Source of the DNA: Frigoriglobus tundricola
Lineage (GTDB): Bacteria > Planctomycetota > Planctomycetia > Gemmatales > Gemmataceae
Direction of reading: 5' to 3'
Assembly: GCF_013128195.2 (NCBI RefSeq)
Contig: NZ_CP053452.2
Location: 124,001 to 188,000 of the forward strand
Length of the DNA stretch: 64,000 nt
In this document: piece by piece, positions 9,153 to 18,900 of the stretch
Numbering within the stretch: the first letter of the stretch is position 1
How the letters are laid out: each line of letters opens with the position of its first letter
Made by a program: the position numbers and the translations under genes
The notes under the pieces: model-generated
Database searches by the model: none
Told to the model about the DNA's origin: nothing
The model's input: only the letters and a program-made list of their open reading frames with translations

Positions 9153-10394
9153 ATGTCCGCCCCTTTGCCTCCGGTCGTCGCCGATCTCGTTGAAGACGAG
9201 CCCTTCGCCGACCTCGTCACCGACGCCCCGAAGATCATAGCGGTGGCGTCGCCGCGCCCGCGTAACCCGATTCCGGTTGTGATGCCGCTGACGCCGCGGT
9301 CGACGTTCGCTCGCGCGTCCGCATTCGTGAGATCGGTGACGGAGTGGTGTTTCGGACTGGCGGCGCTGTTCGTCGGGCTGGCGGTTCTGGCGGCGGTGCC
9401 CGTGGGGCAGTTCCTCGCGTTCGGGTATTTGCTCGAATCGGGCGGACGCGTGGCGCGGACCGGCCGATTGCGCGACGGCTTCATCGGCATCCGAACGGCG
9501 GCGAAGTTCGGTGGCGGCGCTCTTGCGGGCTTCCTACTGTGGTTGCCGCTGTACTTCCTTTCGATCCAGGCCCAGGCCGCCCGAATTATTGACCCGCACG
9601 GCCGAATCGCGCGGCAGTGGGAGTTCTGGCTCTCGCTCCTTGCGACACTCGCCGCGCTGCACGCCTGCGCCGCGGTCCTTCGCGGCGGGCGGGTCCGTGA
9701 CTTCTGCCGCCCGCTGAACGTGCCCTGGCTGGTGGCCCGCGCGTACCGGGGCGGCCTGTTCATCGAAGCCCGCGACCGGCTCTGGAACACCGTCGTCGGG
9801 TTGCGGCTGCCGTATTACTTCTGGCTCGGAGTGCGGGGGTTCGTTGGCGCGTTCCTCTGGCTCGCGGTTCCGCTCCTCTTGCTTGGTCAGGGGCACCGCG
9901 CGCCGCTCGTCGGCATCATCGGCGGGCTGATGCTCGCCGGGGTAGTGCTGTACGTTCCGTTCCTTCAGGTGCGGTTCGCCCGCGACAACCGGTTGCGGGC
10001 CTACCGCGAGTTCAAGCAGGTGCGGGCGGCGTTCCGCCGCGCGCCGCTCGCGTTCGCCCTCGCGCTCTGGGTTCACCTGCTGTTCGCGATCCCGCTGTAC
10101 GTGCTGAAAATCGAACTGATCCCGCGCGACCTCGTGTTCCTCGAAGGGCTGATGTTTCTGCTGTTCATCTTCCCGGCGCGGCTGCTCGGCGGCTGGGCCT
10201 ATGCCCGCGGCACGCGCCGCGCGGTGCCCCGGGCCTGGGCGCTGCGCTGGATGGGCCGCGTCGCGGTTGTCCCCATTGTGGCGGCATATGTGATCGTGGT
10301 GTTTCTGTCGCAGCACCTCGGCTGGCAGGGCATCGCGAGCCTGTACGAGCAGCACGCGTTTCTGCTGCCCGTGCCCTTTGTGACGTCGGGCTGA
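9153..10394 (+). CDS. Multi-pass inner-membrane protein, unknown function
   Basis: With ATG 9153 (in-frame ATG 9105 is the alternative) the product is 413 residues. An acidic N-terminal tail of about 60 residues precedes roughly eight hydrophobic helices. These include FGLAALFVGLAVLAAVPVG, LAGFLLWLPLYFLSIQ, VGIIGGLMLAGVVLYVPF and VAVVPIVAAYVIVVFLS. Motifs between helices (GYLLESGGRVARTGRLRDGF, RGLFIEARD-like) resemble planctomycete DUF4013-like membrane proteins, but I cannot confirm that. It is divergent from the DUF1549 gene, with the starts 124 bp apart. Confidence 0.75.
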   Translation: MSAPLPPVVADLVEDEPFADLVTDAPKIIAVASPRPRNPIPVVMPLTPRSTFARASAFVRSVTEWCFGLAALFVGLAVLAAVPVGQFLAFGYLLESGGRVARTGRLRDGFIGIRTAAKFGGGALAGFLLWLPLYFLSIQAQAARIIDPHGRIARQWEFWLSLLATLAALHACAAVLRGGRVRDFCRPLNVPWLVARAYRGGLFIEARDRLWNTVVGLRLPYYFWLGVRGFVGAFLWLAVPLLLLGQGHRAPLVGIIGGLMLAGVVLYVPFLQVRFARDNRLRAYREFKQVRAAFRRAPLAFALALWVHLLFAIPLYVLKIELIPRDLVFLEGLMFLLFIFPARLLGGWAYARGTRRAVPRAWALRWMGRVAVVPIVAAYVIVVFLSQHLGWQGIASLYEQHAFLLPVPFVTSG

Positions 10395-10519
10395 CACCCG
10401 CGATTGAGTTGCGTGGCTCCTCGTGGCACCTCGTGCAACAGTGGTGGCGTGGTGACCGCGCCAACGCGAGTCGCCTGACCGCGTTGTGGGCTCGGCCCTT
10501 CCGCGTCCAAGGAGAACGC

Positions 10520-12256
10520 ATGTTCCGGCTCCCGCTTTTTCTGCCGGCCGTTGCCCTCGCACTCCCGATCGCCGCCGCACCGGTGCCGAAAGAGACCCCG
10601 GTAACCGAGTGGCCGATGTTCGGCGGCACCCCCGCACGCAACATGGTCAACACGCGCGACCGGCTGGTGAAGTTCCCGGAATCCGACCCGAACTGGGAGA
10701 AACCCGAAGATGTGCAAAAGTGGGAGAACGAGTGGGTGCTATGGAAGGCCCGGCTCGGCACTCGGACCCACGGCAGCCCGATCGTCGCGGGCGGCCGGGT
10801 GTACGTCGGCACCAACAACGCTCACCCGCGCAACACGCGCGACACCGAGAAGGGTCCGGACGGTAAGATCGAGGCCGTTGAAAAGGGCGCGCTGATGTGC
10901 TTCGACGCGCAGACGGGCAAGTTCCTCTGGCAAGCCGTTCACGACAACTTGACCGAAGACGTTGCACCCACCGTGTGTTTGGGCTGGGGGAACGCCGGTA
11001 TCCCGTCCTCGCCCGCCGTAATCGGGAGCCGCGTCTATTACGTGGGCCACGACTGCCGGGTCGTGTGTGCGGACGTGAACGGCTTCGCTGACGGCAACCA
11101 GGGGTTCCATAACGAGAAGTACCAGGACGTGACTGACGCCGACGTCATCTGGCAATACGACATGCGGCGCGAGCTAAAGGTGTTCACTCACCAGGTCACC
11201 AACTGTTCACCGCTGGTCGTGGGTAATCGAGTCTTCGTCTGCACCGGCAACGGCGTGGGCACGGACGATATCACGGTCCCGGCGCCAAACGCGCCGACAC
11301 TCATCTGCCTGGACCGCGAGACGGGCAAGTTGCTGTGGAAAGACAGCTCGCCGGGCAAGAGCATTCTTCACGGCCAGTGGTGCAGCCCGGCCTACGCCGC
11401 GGAACCGGTGCCGCAGGTGATCCACGGTCAGGGCGACGGCTGGCTCCGCGCCTTCGACACGGCCACCGGCAAGCTCCTCTGGAAGTTCGACGGTAACCGC
11501 AAGGGCGCACAATTCGAACTCGGCGGCACCGGCGACCGGAGCGACTTCGTGGCGGCGCCGGTCGTCCACAACGGGCGGGTTTATATCGGCACCGGGCAAG
11601 ACCCGAGGGACGGCACCGGTCTTGCGCACATGTGGTGCATCGACCTGAAGAAGGCCGTGGAACTCGGCGCGAAGGCGCCGGACCGCGACGTGTCGCCGGA
11701 CCTACTGGTGCGGACCGAAAAGCGGGAGGACGAAGAAAAGGTAATTACGAAACCGAACCCGGCGTCGGCGCTGGTATGGGTGTACGGCGGACCGGACGAT
11801 CGCACCTGGGCGCCGCGCGGCTTCCGGTTCGGCCGCACGCTGAGTACGGTTGCGGTGGTCGATGACATCGTGTACGCGGCCGAGTTCGGTAGTTATTTGC
11901 ACTGCCTCAGTGCCAGTACCGGCGAGCTCCACTGGCAGTACGATATGCAGGGGTCGATCTGGGGGTCGCCGTACTACGTCGATGGTCGGGTACTCGTGGC
12001 GACCGACGCGGGCGACCTGTTCGTCTTCCGGCACACGAACCGGCCGGACCGAATCGACGCGATTGAGGAAGCGAAGAACGAACCGAACAAGCAGGCCGCC
12101 AAAGAGGCCCGCGCAGCCGCGTACAAGCGACTGGAGGCGAAGTACCTGCTCGCGAAGGTCGAGTTCCCCGCGCCGATTCGCACCACGCCGACGGTCGTAA
12201 ACGGCGTGCTGTACGTCGCGACCGACGACACGCTCTACGTGCTCAAGACGAAGTGA
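10520..12256 (+). CDS. Secreted PQQ-type beta-propeller protein
   Basis: 578 residues from ATG 10520, with AAGGAG at 10509-10514. A signal peptide (MFRLPLFLPAVALALPIAAA) is followed by repeated blades bearing the quinoprotein signature of a Gly-Lys/Trp corner: DAQTGKFLWQ, DRETGKLLWKD, DTATGKLLWKFDG, SASTGELHWQYD. Such proteins fold like methanol dehydrogenase or BamB. Without the catalytic Asp/Glu context of true PQQ dehydrogenases being visible, an enzymatic role is unproven. In planctomycetes these are abundant exported proteins of unknown substrate. It follows the membrane-protein gene by 125 bp. Confidence 0.88.
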   Translation: MFRLPLFLPAVALALPIAAAPVPKETPVTEWPMFGGTPARNMVNTRDRLVKFPESDPNWEKPEDVQKWENEWVLWKARLGTRTHGSPIVAGGRVYVGTNNAHPRNTRDTEKGPDGKIEAVEKGALMCFDAQTGKFLWQAVHDNLTEDVAPTVCLGWGNAGIPSSPAVIGSRVYYVGHDCRVVCADVNGFADGNQGFHNEKYQDVTDADVIWQYDMRRELKVFTHQVTNCSPLVVGNRVFVCTGNGVGTDDITVPAPNAPTLICLDRETGKLLWKDSSPGKSILHGQWCSPAYAAEPVPQVIHGQGDGWLRAFDTATGKLLWKFDGNRKGAQFELGGTGDRSDFVAAPVVHNGRVYIGTGQDPRDGTGLAHMWCIDLKKAVELGAKAPDRDVSPDLLVRTEKREDEEKVITKPNPASALVWVYGGPDDRTWAPRGFRFGRTLSTVAVVDDIVYAAEFGSYLHCLSASTGELHWQYDMQGSIWGSPYYVDGRVLVATDAGDLFVFRHTNRPDRIDAIEEAKNEPNKQAAKEARAAAYKRLEAKYLLAKVEFPAPIRTTPTVVNGVLYVATDDTLYVLKTK

Positions 12257-12385
12257 CGCTCTGCGCGGCCTCACGACGAATGGCCGTGATCATGCAACGG
12301 GGTGCAACCGACTGAAACGCGCCCGCCCTCTGCGGCCCCCGGAGGACGTGATTCGGTACTCGAACCCGCTACTGCGCCCATCGCG

Positions 12386-12406
12386 GTCGCTGTCGGAGAC
12401 AGCGAC
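12386..12406. terminator. Short perfect hairpin between convergent genes
   Basis: A 9-bp perfect stem (12386-12394 with 12398-12406) with a 3-nt loop sits between the PQQ gene and the leftward AnmK-like gene, a position that suits a shared terminator. There is no T-run. Confidence 0.45.
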
Positions 12407-12423
12407 CCACCCGAGAAAGCCAC

Positions 12424-13620
12424 TCACGCGGCGCGGTTGGCCCGCGGGTAGTCGCCGGTCTGGTCGGCGAGCCACGCGGCGCACCGCGCCCAGTTCCGAC
12501 CGTCGCCGGGGGCGATGTGCCCGAGCAGCCGGCCGCCAGTTGCCCCCGTAAGGACCGCCAGGTTCCCCGGCACGCCGTCACACGTCAGCGCGGCCAGCAC
12601 CGCTGCCGCGGCCGCGCTGCGGGATAAGGCGGGAACGTCCGCGGTGTCGGCACGTTCCACTTTTCCGCCGAACTGCTGCGCCACCAACTGCCACAGGAAG
12701 CCGTTCCGCACCCCGCCGCCCGTGAGCAGCACGCGGCGCGGGGTGTCCGGCCGCATGACCGGGAGCCGGCACGCGTCACCGATCGCCCGTGCGGCGAGGT
12801 GTGTTGCGGTGCAGAGCAGATCGGGCAGGCCGGCCGCGAGTTGCCGGGCCGCATCAAACGCGGCCAGTAGAAAGCTGCGGCCGAACGCCTCCGGGTGGAC
12901 GGCTTTCGGCGGCGTTCGTGTCAGGTGCGGGTGCGACAGCCAGCGGGCGAGGAGCGGCTCCAGGCACCGGCCCTGCACGGCCCGCTTACCGCCGGCGTCG
13001 GTGTGTTCCTTCCCCCGCGTACCTTGAAACAGGATGGCGTTCAGGAGCTGGTTACCCGGCCCGGCCTCAAAGCCGAACGCGGCGGAGACGCTCCCATTGG
13101 CCGGAACAAGTAGCACCGTCGCGACGGCACCGAGGTGGACGAGCAGGCGCGATTCGGAACCGCGGAAGAGCAGGAAGTCGGCGGTAGCGGTGAGAGAACT
13201 CGCTGTCCCACCGGCGGCGCGGTCGCGGTCGGCGAACCCGTGGAGTACCGTCACCCCGGTCTGCTCGGCCACGCACTGGGCCACTTCCGGCCAGTGGATC
13301 GGGACCGGGGCGGTCGGGTGGGACGGTTCGAGTAGCCCCACTGCGAACGTCTCGCGGGGCGAGGCCGCGGCCTTACCGAGCGCCTGACGCGCGGCGAACA
13401 CCGCCGTATCGGCTATGGCACGGAGAAACTCGGGGGGGAGGGGAGCAGGAACCGCTGTGCTGGCGCGGATCAGATCGCGCGCGGCCGGCGGGAACGCAAA
13501 GCGGCCGGCGGGAACGACCCGCGGGACGAGATCGAGGCCGAGCCCCTCGACCCGCACCACGGCCGCGTCCACGCCCTCCAGCCCGGAGCCGACCGATAAC
13601 CCGATCAGTGTGCGGACCAT
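12424..13620 (-). CDS. AnmK-family (anhydro-N-acetylmuramic acid kinase-like) protein, divergent active site
   Basis: The 398 residues and overall order match anhydromuropeptide kinase: N-terminal GLSVGSGLEGVDAAVV, the middle GPGN block, and the C-terminal ATP-side motif VLLTGGGVRNGFLW. Classical AnmK recycles 1,6-anhydro-MurNAc to MurNAc-6-phosphate. Two acidic positions differ. The start motif normally reads GTSxDGxD and here has Glu15. The DTGPGN block reads FEAGPGN with Glu185, where the family has the Asp regarded as catalytic base. The enzyme may be altered or inactive. The start at 13620 puts the motif at residue 11, as usual. Membership is secure; activity is not. Confidence 0.82.
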   Translation of the reverse strand: MVRTLIGLSVGSGLEGVDAAVVRVEGLGLDLVPRVVPAGRFAFPPAARDLIRASTAVPAPLPPEFLRAIADTAVFAARQALGKAAASPRETFAVGLLEPSHPTAPVPIHWPEVAQCVAEQTGVTVLHGFADRDRAAGGTASSLTATADFLLFRGSESRLLVHLGAVATVLLVPANGSVSAAFGFEAGPGNQLLNAILFQGTRGKEHTDAGGKRAVQGRCLEPLLARWLSHPHLTRTPPKAVHPEAFGRSFLLAAFDAARQLAAGLPDLLCTATHLAARAIGDACRLPVMRPDTPRRVLLTGGGVRNGFLWQLVAQQFGGKVERADTADVPALSRSAAAAAVLAALTCDGVPGNLAVLTGATGGRLLGHIAPGDGRNWARCAAWLADQTGDYPRANRAA

Positions 13621-13719
13621 AGGCGTGACGCGCTGAGTGACAAGGATTGCAGGCGACGGGAGTAACGGGACCGGGACTGGCGCCCGGCTCGCCGCTCGTC
13701 GCCGATCACTCCCGATCGA

Positions 13720-14514
13720 TCAGGCCGCGGCGAGGACCCCGTCCGCGGCGCGAACGGCGGCCTGCACGAAGCACTCGAAGATCTGCACGTCGAGCGCGCT
13801 GGCGGTTTCCGCCTCCGGGTGCCACTGCACGCCGACGCAGAACCAGTTCGGGTCGGTCGATTCGATCGCCTCGATGACCCCGTCCGGCGCCTTCGCCGCC
13901 ACGCGCATGCGCTTGCCGATCTGGTTCACCGCCTGGTGGTGCGTGCTGTTCACGCGGAGTTCCTGCGTGCCGTAAATGTCGTCGAGGCGGGTGCCCTCCT
14001 CGATCAGCACCATGTGCCGGTGCGGCGCGCCGGTCTGGTCGTAGTGCGGCATCGCCTTCGGGTTGTCGGTCGGCAGGTGCAGGTGCAGGGTGCCGGCGGC
14101 GAACACGTTCAACTGCTGCATGCCGACGCCGATCCCCAGAACGGACAGCTTCCGCTCGAAGATCTTGGCGAGCAGGTAGCGGTCGGCCTCCTCGCGGCGG
14201 GCGGGCATCGGGTTGACGACCGCGGTGAGCGGCTGCCCGTTGCGGCGCGGGTCCATGTCCGCACCGCCGGTGAGGACGATCCCGGCGCACTGGTCGAGGA
14301 GGGCGTCGATGTCGGCGAGGTTGTCCTTGCGGAGCGGCGGGAGGACGAGGGGCAGGCCACCGGCGGCCATGATGGCGTCGATGTAGCCGATGTTGAGCCG
14401 GGCGAACGCGGCCCCGTTCTTCGGGGCGACGAGGTCGGCGTTGACCGCGATGAGCGGGCGCGGGGCCGGTGCGGCGGGCAGCTTCTCTTTGACTTCTTTG
14501 GTGCGAGCAGACAT
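13720..14514 (-). CDS. Class I glutamine amidotransferase-like (peptidase C26) protein lacking the nucleophilic Cys
   Basis: 264 residues from ATG 14514. The fold is that of gamma-glutamyl-gamma-aminobutyrate hydrolase (PuuD-like): LNIGYIDAIMAAGGLPLVLP, IVLTGGADMDP, INSTHHQAVNQIGK-like block (here VNSTHHQAVNQIGKRM) and the His-Glu motif GVQWHPEAE. The nucleophile elbow, normally GICRGMQ, reads GIGVGMQ, so residue 129 is Gly instead of Cys and the next Arg is Val. Hydrolysis by the standard mechanism is therefore unlikely; a binding or regulatory role is possible. The frame stays open upstream to 14715, but that part is only the repeat region. glnA lies upstream on the same strand across the repeat. 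Confidence 0.85.
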   Translation of the reverse strand: MSARTKEVKEKLPAAPAPRPLIAVNADLVAPKNGAAFARLNIGYIDAIMAAGGLPLVLPPLRKDNLADIDALLDQCAGIVLTGGADMDPRRNGQPLTAVVNPMPARREEADRYLLAKIFERKLSVLGIGVGMQQLNVFAAGTLHLHLPTDNPKAMPHYDQTGAPHRHMVLIEEGTRLDDIYGTQELRVNSTHHQAVNQIGKRMRVAAKAPDGVIEAIESTDPNWFCVGVQWHPEAETASALDVQIFECFVQAAVRAADGVLAAA

Positions 14515-14631
14515 TTGCAGCGAGTCCTCCGTGACCGGCGAGCGGGGCGTCATGCCCCGTGTGCGAAGATGAAGTGTAGCGGGCGGTAAAAGAGCGAAAC
14601 AAGACCAATTATCGGGAAACAGGAAACGGAG

Positions 14632-14814
14632 GGCAGGGGACAGGAGACAGAGGAATGAACCACAGAGCCACAGAGAGCACAGAGAAAGAACAAGGCCGAG
14701 AGGAGAACCGAACAATTCCGTTCCTGCCGTATCGGTATTTGCCTTTCTCTCTGTGCCCTCTGTGGTTCATCCCTCTGTCTCCTGTCCCCTGCCTCCTATC
14801 CCCTGTCCCCTGGC
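14632..14814. repeat. Imperfect palindromic intergenic repeat (ACCACAGAG/CTCTGTGGT arms)
   Basis: Two arms of about 55 bp (14632-14688 and about 14741-14792) are largely complementary: GGGGACAGGAGACAGAGG pairs with CCTCTGTCTCCTGTCCCC, and AACCACAGAG with CTCTGTGGTT. A further short copy of the CCTGTCCCC word follows up to the glnA stop. Similar CACAGAG or CACAAAG arms occur at 44631, 48632 and 60012. Confidence 0.75.
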
Positions 14815-16260
14815 CTAGCTATCGAAGTACAGCGCGAACTCGTACGGGTGCGGGCGGACGCGGATCGCGGCGACCTCGGCCTTCCGCTTGTAGTCGATCC
14901 ACGTTTCGATCACGTCCTCGGTGAACACGTTGCCCTGCAACAGGAACTCGTGGTCCTTCTCCAGTGCGTCCAGGGCCTCGACGAGCGTCTGCGGGGCCTT
15001 CGGGACGTCCTTCAGTTGCTCCGCCGGCATGTCGTAGATGTCCTTGTCGAGCGGGCTGCCGGGGTGCGTCTTGTTGCGGATGCCGTCGAGCATCGCCATG
15101 AGCATCCCGGCGAACGCCAGGTACGGGTTGGCCGTGCCGTCCGGGACGCGGTACTCCAGCCGCTTCGATTTGGCCCGCGACGAGTACACCGGGATGCGCA
15201 CCGCCGCGGAGCGGTTCCGCTGGCTGTACGCCAGGTTCACCGGCGCCTCGTACCCCGGCACGAGGCGCTTGTAGCTGTTGGTGGTGGGGTTCGTGATCGC
15301 GCACAGTGCCGGGGCGTGCTTGAGCAGCCCGCCGAGGGCGTACATCGCCAGTTCGGACAGGTTCGAGTAGTCGGTGCCGTAGAACAGGTTCACGAGGTCG
15401 CCGCCCTTCTTCTTCCACAGCGACACGTGAACGTGCATCCCGCTGCCGTAGTCCTCGAACAGCGGCTTGGGCATGAAGGTGGCCGCCTTGTTGTGCCGGC
15501 GGGCCGTGTTCTTCACGATGTACTTGTACTTCAACACGTTGTCGGCCATCGGCACGAGTTCGTCGTACCGCACGTTGATGGCGCACTGCCCGCCGCCGGC
15601 CTTCTCGTGGTGGTGGCTCTCCACGGTCATGCCGCACTGCATCATCGCCAGCATCATCTCGCTGCGCAGGTCGTGCAGCGAGTCCGCGGGCGGGCACGGG
15701 AAGTAGCCCTGCTTGTACGGCACCTTGTAGCCCAGGTTCGGGCGCTCGTCCCGGCCCGTGTTCCACTGCCCCTCGCCCGAGTCGACGTAGTAGAACGCGG
15801 AGTGCGGGGTCTGGTCGAACTTCACGTCGTCGAAGACGAAGAACTCCATCGACGGCCCGAACATCGCCGCGTCCGCGATGCCGGTGTGCTTCATGTGGTT
15901 GACGGCCTTGCGCGCCACGTTCCGCGGGTCGCGGGAGTAGTCCTCCTTGGTGAGCGGGTCCAAAATGTTGCACAGCATCGCGAGCGTGACGTCCTTGCAG
16001 AACGGGTCGATGAACAGCGTGTCCGGCTGCGGCATGAGCAGCATGTCGGACTCGTTGATGGCGACCCACCCGCGGATGCTGGAGCCGTCGAACCCGAGCC
16101 CGTCCTCGAACGAGTTCTCGTCCAGCACCTCGGCCGGCACGGTGAAGTGCTTCCACTGGCCGGGGAAGTCCATGAACCGGAAGTCCACGGCCTTCACCTC
16201 GCGCTCCCGGAGGAGGGCGAGGACTTCGCGGGGGCTGCGGGCGGGTTCGCGTGCTGACAT
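14815..16260 (-). CDS. glnA: Glutamine synthetase type I
   Basis: Makes glutamine from glutamate, ammonia and ATP as a cytosolic dodecamer. The product is 481 residues from ATG 16260, within the usual GSI length. Visible motifs are GLGFDGSSIRGW near the N-terminus, the metal/glutamate site MEFFVFD, the ATP-side KAGGGQCAINVRY and FMPKPLFEDYGSGMHVHVSLW, NSYKRLVPGYEAP, and the RIPVYSS region. The adenylylation loop reads KDIYDMPAEQ, with Tyr409 in the place of E. coli Tyr397, so GlnE-type regulation is likely. A TATAAC word lies upstream (complement of 16330-16335). A second, unrelated GS (type III) is at 52818. Confidence 0.97.
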   Translation of the reverse strand: MSAREPARSPREVLALLREREVKAVDFRFMDFPGQWKHFTVPAEVLDENSFEDGLGFDGSSIRGWVAINESDMLLMPQPDTLFIDPFCKDVTLAMLCNILDPLTKEDYSRDPRNVARKAVNHMKHTGIADAAMFGPSMEFFVFDDVKFDQTPHSAFYYVDSGEGQWNTGRDERPNLGYKVPYKQGYFPCPPADSLHDLRSEMMLAMMQCGMTVESHHHEKAGGGQCAINVRYDELVPMADNVLKYKYIVKNTARRHNKAATFMPKPLFEDYGSGMHVHVSLWKKKGGDLVNLFYGTDYSNLSELAMYALGGLLKHAPALCAITNPTTNSYKRLVPGYEAPVNLAYSQRNRSAAVRIPVYSSRAKSKRLEYRVPDGTANPYLAFAGMLMAMLDGIRNKTHPGSPLDKDIYDMPAEQLKDVPKAPQTLVEALDALEKDHEFLLQGNVFTEDVIETWIDYKRKAEVAAIRVRPHPYEFALYFDS

Positions 16261-16379
16261 AACGGGTCGGTCCAGTGGCGGGAAGGCGAAGACCGCGCGA
16301 ACGGAGTCGAGAGGTGGCGCGTCCGGGATGTTATATGAAACGTTTTGAGGGGAACGGCACCGGACGACCGGCCCTCCCC

Positions 16380-16958
16380 TCACTCGGGTTTGCCCACGCC
16401 CAGGGCGTCGGCCACGCGGTTGATGTAGTTGAAGAAGGCGGCGATCACCGTGATCTGGAGGACGCCGGTGTCGTCGAAGCCCGCGGCGCGCAGCTTCTCG
16501 ACGTCCTCGCGGGTGTGCTTGTACGGGGTCCGCGTGAGCTTCACCGCGAAGTCGAGCATCGCCCGATCGGCCGGGGCGAGATCGGCTTTCGTATAGTCCC
16601 GCTCCAACTGAGCGGCGAGTTCGGCGTCCAGACCGGCCCGGCGCAAGAACTCGATGTGGCTCTCCCGTCAGTAAAAGCACTGGTTCTGAACCGAGACCAC
16701 CGCCGCGATCATCTCGTGCTGCCGCCGCGTCAGCGGGAGGTGCGGCTGCATCATCACCGCCAGACCGCTCATCATGTGCCGCATCGCTTCGGGCACCAGG
16801 CTGTGTGCCGCGACGATGCTGTCGCTCCCGCCGTCGGGGCGCACCAGCGACGCGACCGGAACCGCGTAGTCGGCCGGGTACAGCGCGTAGATCGCGCCGT
16901 ACACGTTCCGCAGTTCGGGGCCGGCGTCTTCGTAAGGCGTCGTCTTGATCCACGGCAT
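16380..16958 (-). CDS. AhpD-like peroxidase-related protein with in-frame TGA; candidate selenoprotein
   Basis: Reading leftward from ATG 16958, 96 codons encode the N-terminal part of a carboxymuconolactone decarboxylase/AhpD-type 'peroxidase-related' protein, ending [12 protein letters not shown] stands at 16670-16668. The same frame then continues for 95 more codons ([12 protein letters not shown] to [12 protein letters not shown]) to a true stop at 16380. The AhpD active site is C-x-x-C-x-x-x-H; here it is Cys94-Phe-Tyr-[TGA97]-Arg-Glu-Ser-His101, so TGA replaces exactly the second cysteine. The full 192-residue length and the second half ([19 protein letters not shown]) fit the family. 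A hairpin suited to a bacterial SECIS follows the TGA. The alternatives are a nonsense mutation or a sequencing error (TGC to TGA). The gene is divergent from asnS. Confidence 0.72.
16617..16652 (-). promoter_or_regulatory. Candidate bacterial SECIS hairpin downstream of the in-frame TGA
   Basis: The RNA starts 15 nt after the UGA. A 6-bp outer stem (GAGUUC with GAACUC) encloses a 2x1 internal loop, GCG/CGC pairs, one bulged A and CCG/UGG pairs. The apical loop is GGCCGGUC. It starts 29 nt past the UGA, begins with G and contains GGUC, as in the E. coli fdhF SECIS loop. The geometry is within what is known for bacterial elements, but the fold was drawn by hand and GC-rich sequence folds easily. 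Confidence 0.45.
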
Positions 16959-17255
16959 CGTGCGAACCCCCAGTGGGTGCGAGGTGATGCCCGATTATCG
17001 CGCCGCCGGGGAACGCTTCGCAACGACCAAAGCCCCTGTTCTTCTCAGACAGGCCGGGGAAGAACGCGTGCGCCGTGCGACCGGAGCAGCCGGACCGGTC
17101 GGCGCCAAGGGCACGAACCGCGGCCCCCGGAGGCTTGTCGGGTGGGCACGGCCCGCCGTAAGCTTGGGGCATCGATTCACGTTGTTCGGAGCGCCGCGGG
17201 CCGGCGCGTGGTGGCCGTGCCACCCACCCAGCGGCACGGCGAACGGGAGCACGAC

Positions 17256-18653
<1,398 letters not shown>

Positions 18654-18665
18654 GGTTGAGCAAGT

Positions 18666-18734
18666 TCGGGAGGGCGAGGCTCCTGCCGAGCCGCCAACCA
18701 CATCTGCGGCTCGGCAGGAGCCTCGCCCTCCCGA
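18666..18734. terminator. 29-bp perfect hairpin 12 bp after asnS
   Basis: Arms 18666-18694 and 18706-18734 are perfectly complementary with an 11-nt loop. The arm carries GGCTCGGCAGGAGCCTCG. The position fits an asnS terminator, but there is no T-run and the word looks like a dispersed repeat. Confidence 0.55.
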
Positions 18735-18900
18735 GAAGAGAAAGCCGCCTCCGTCCTTGCGGATCACTTCGCGCGCGTGTAGTTTCACTTTCATCCTCGG
18801 AGTTGGTGTTAGCTCGTCGCTCTGCGACGGGACGATGTTGCGTCGTCCGAGCTTTTGCCAGCGCATCCCTCGCGGGGAAGGCTGTTCCAGCACCGCTTTC

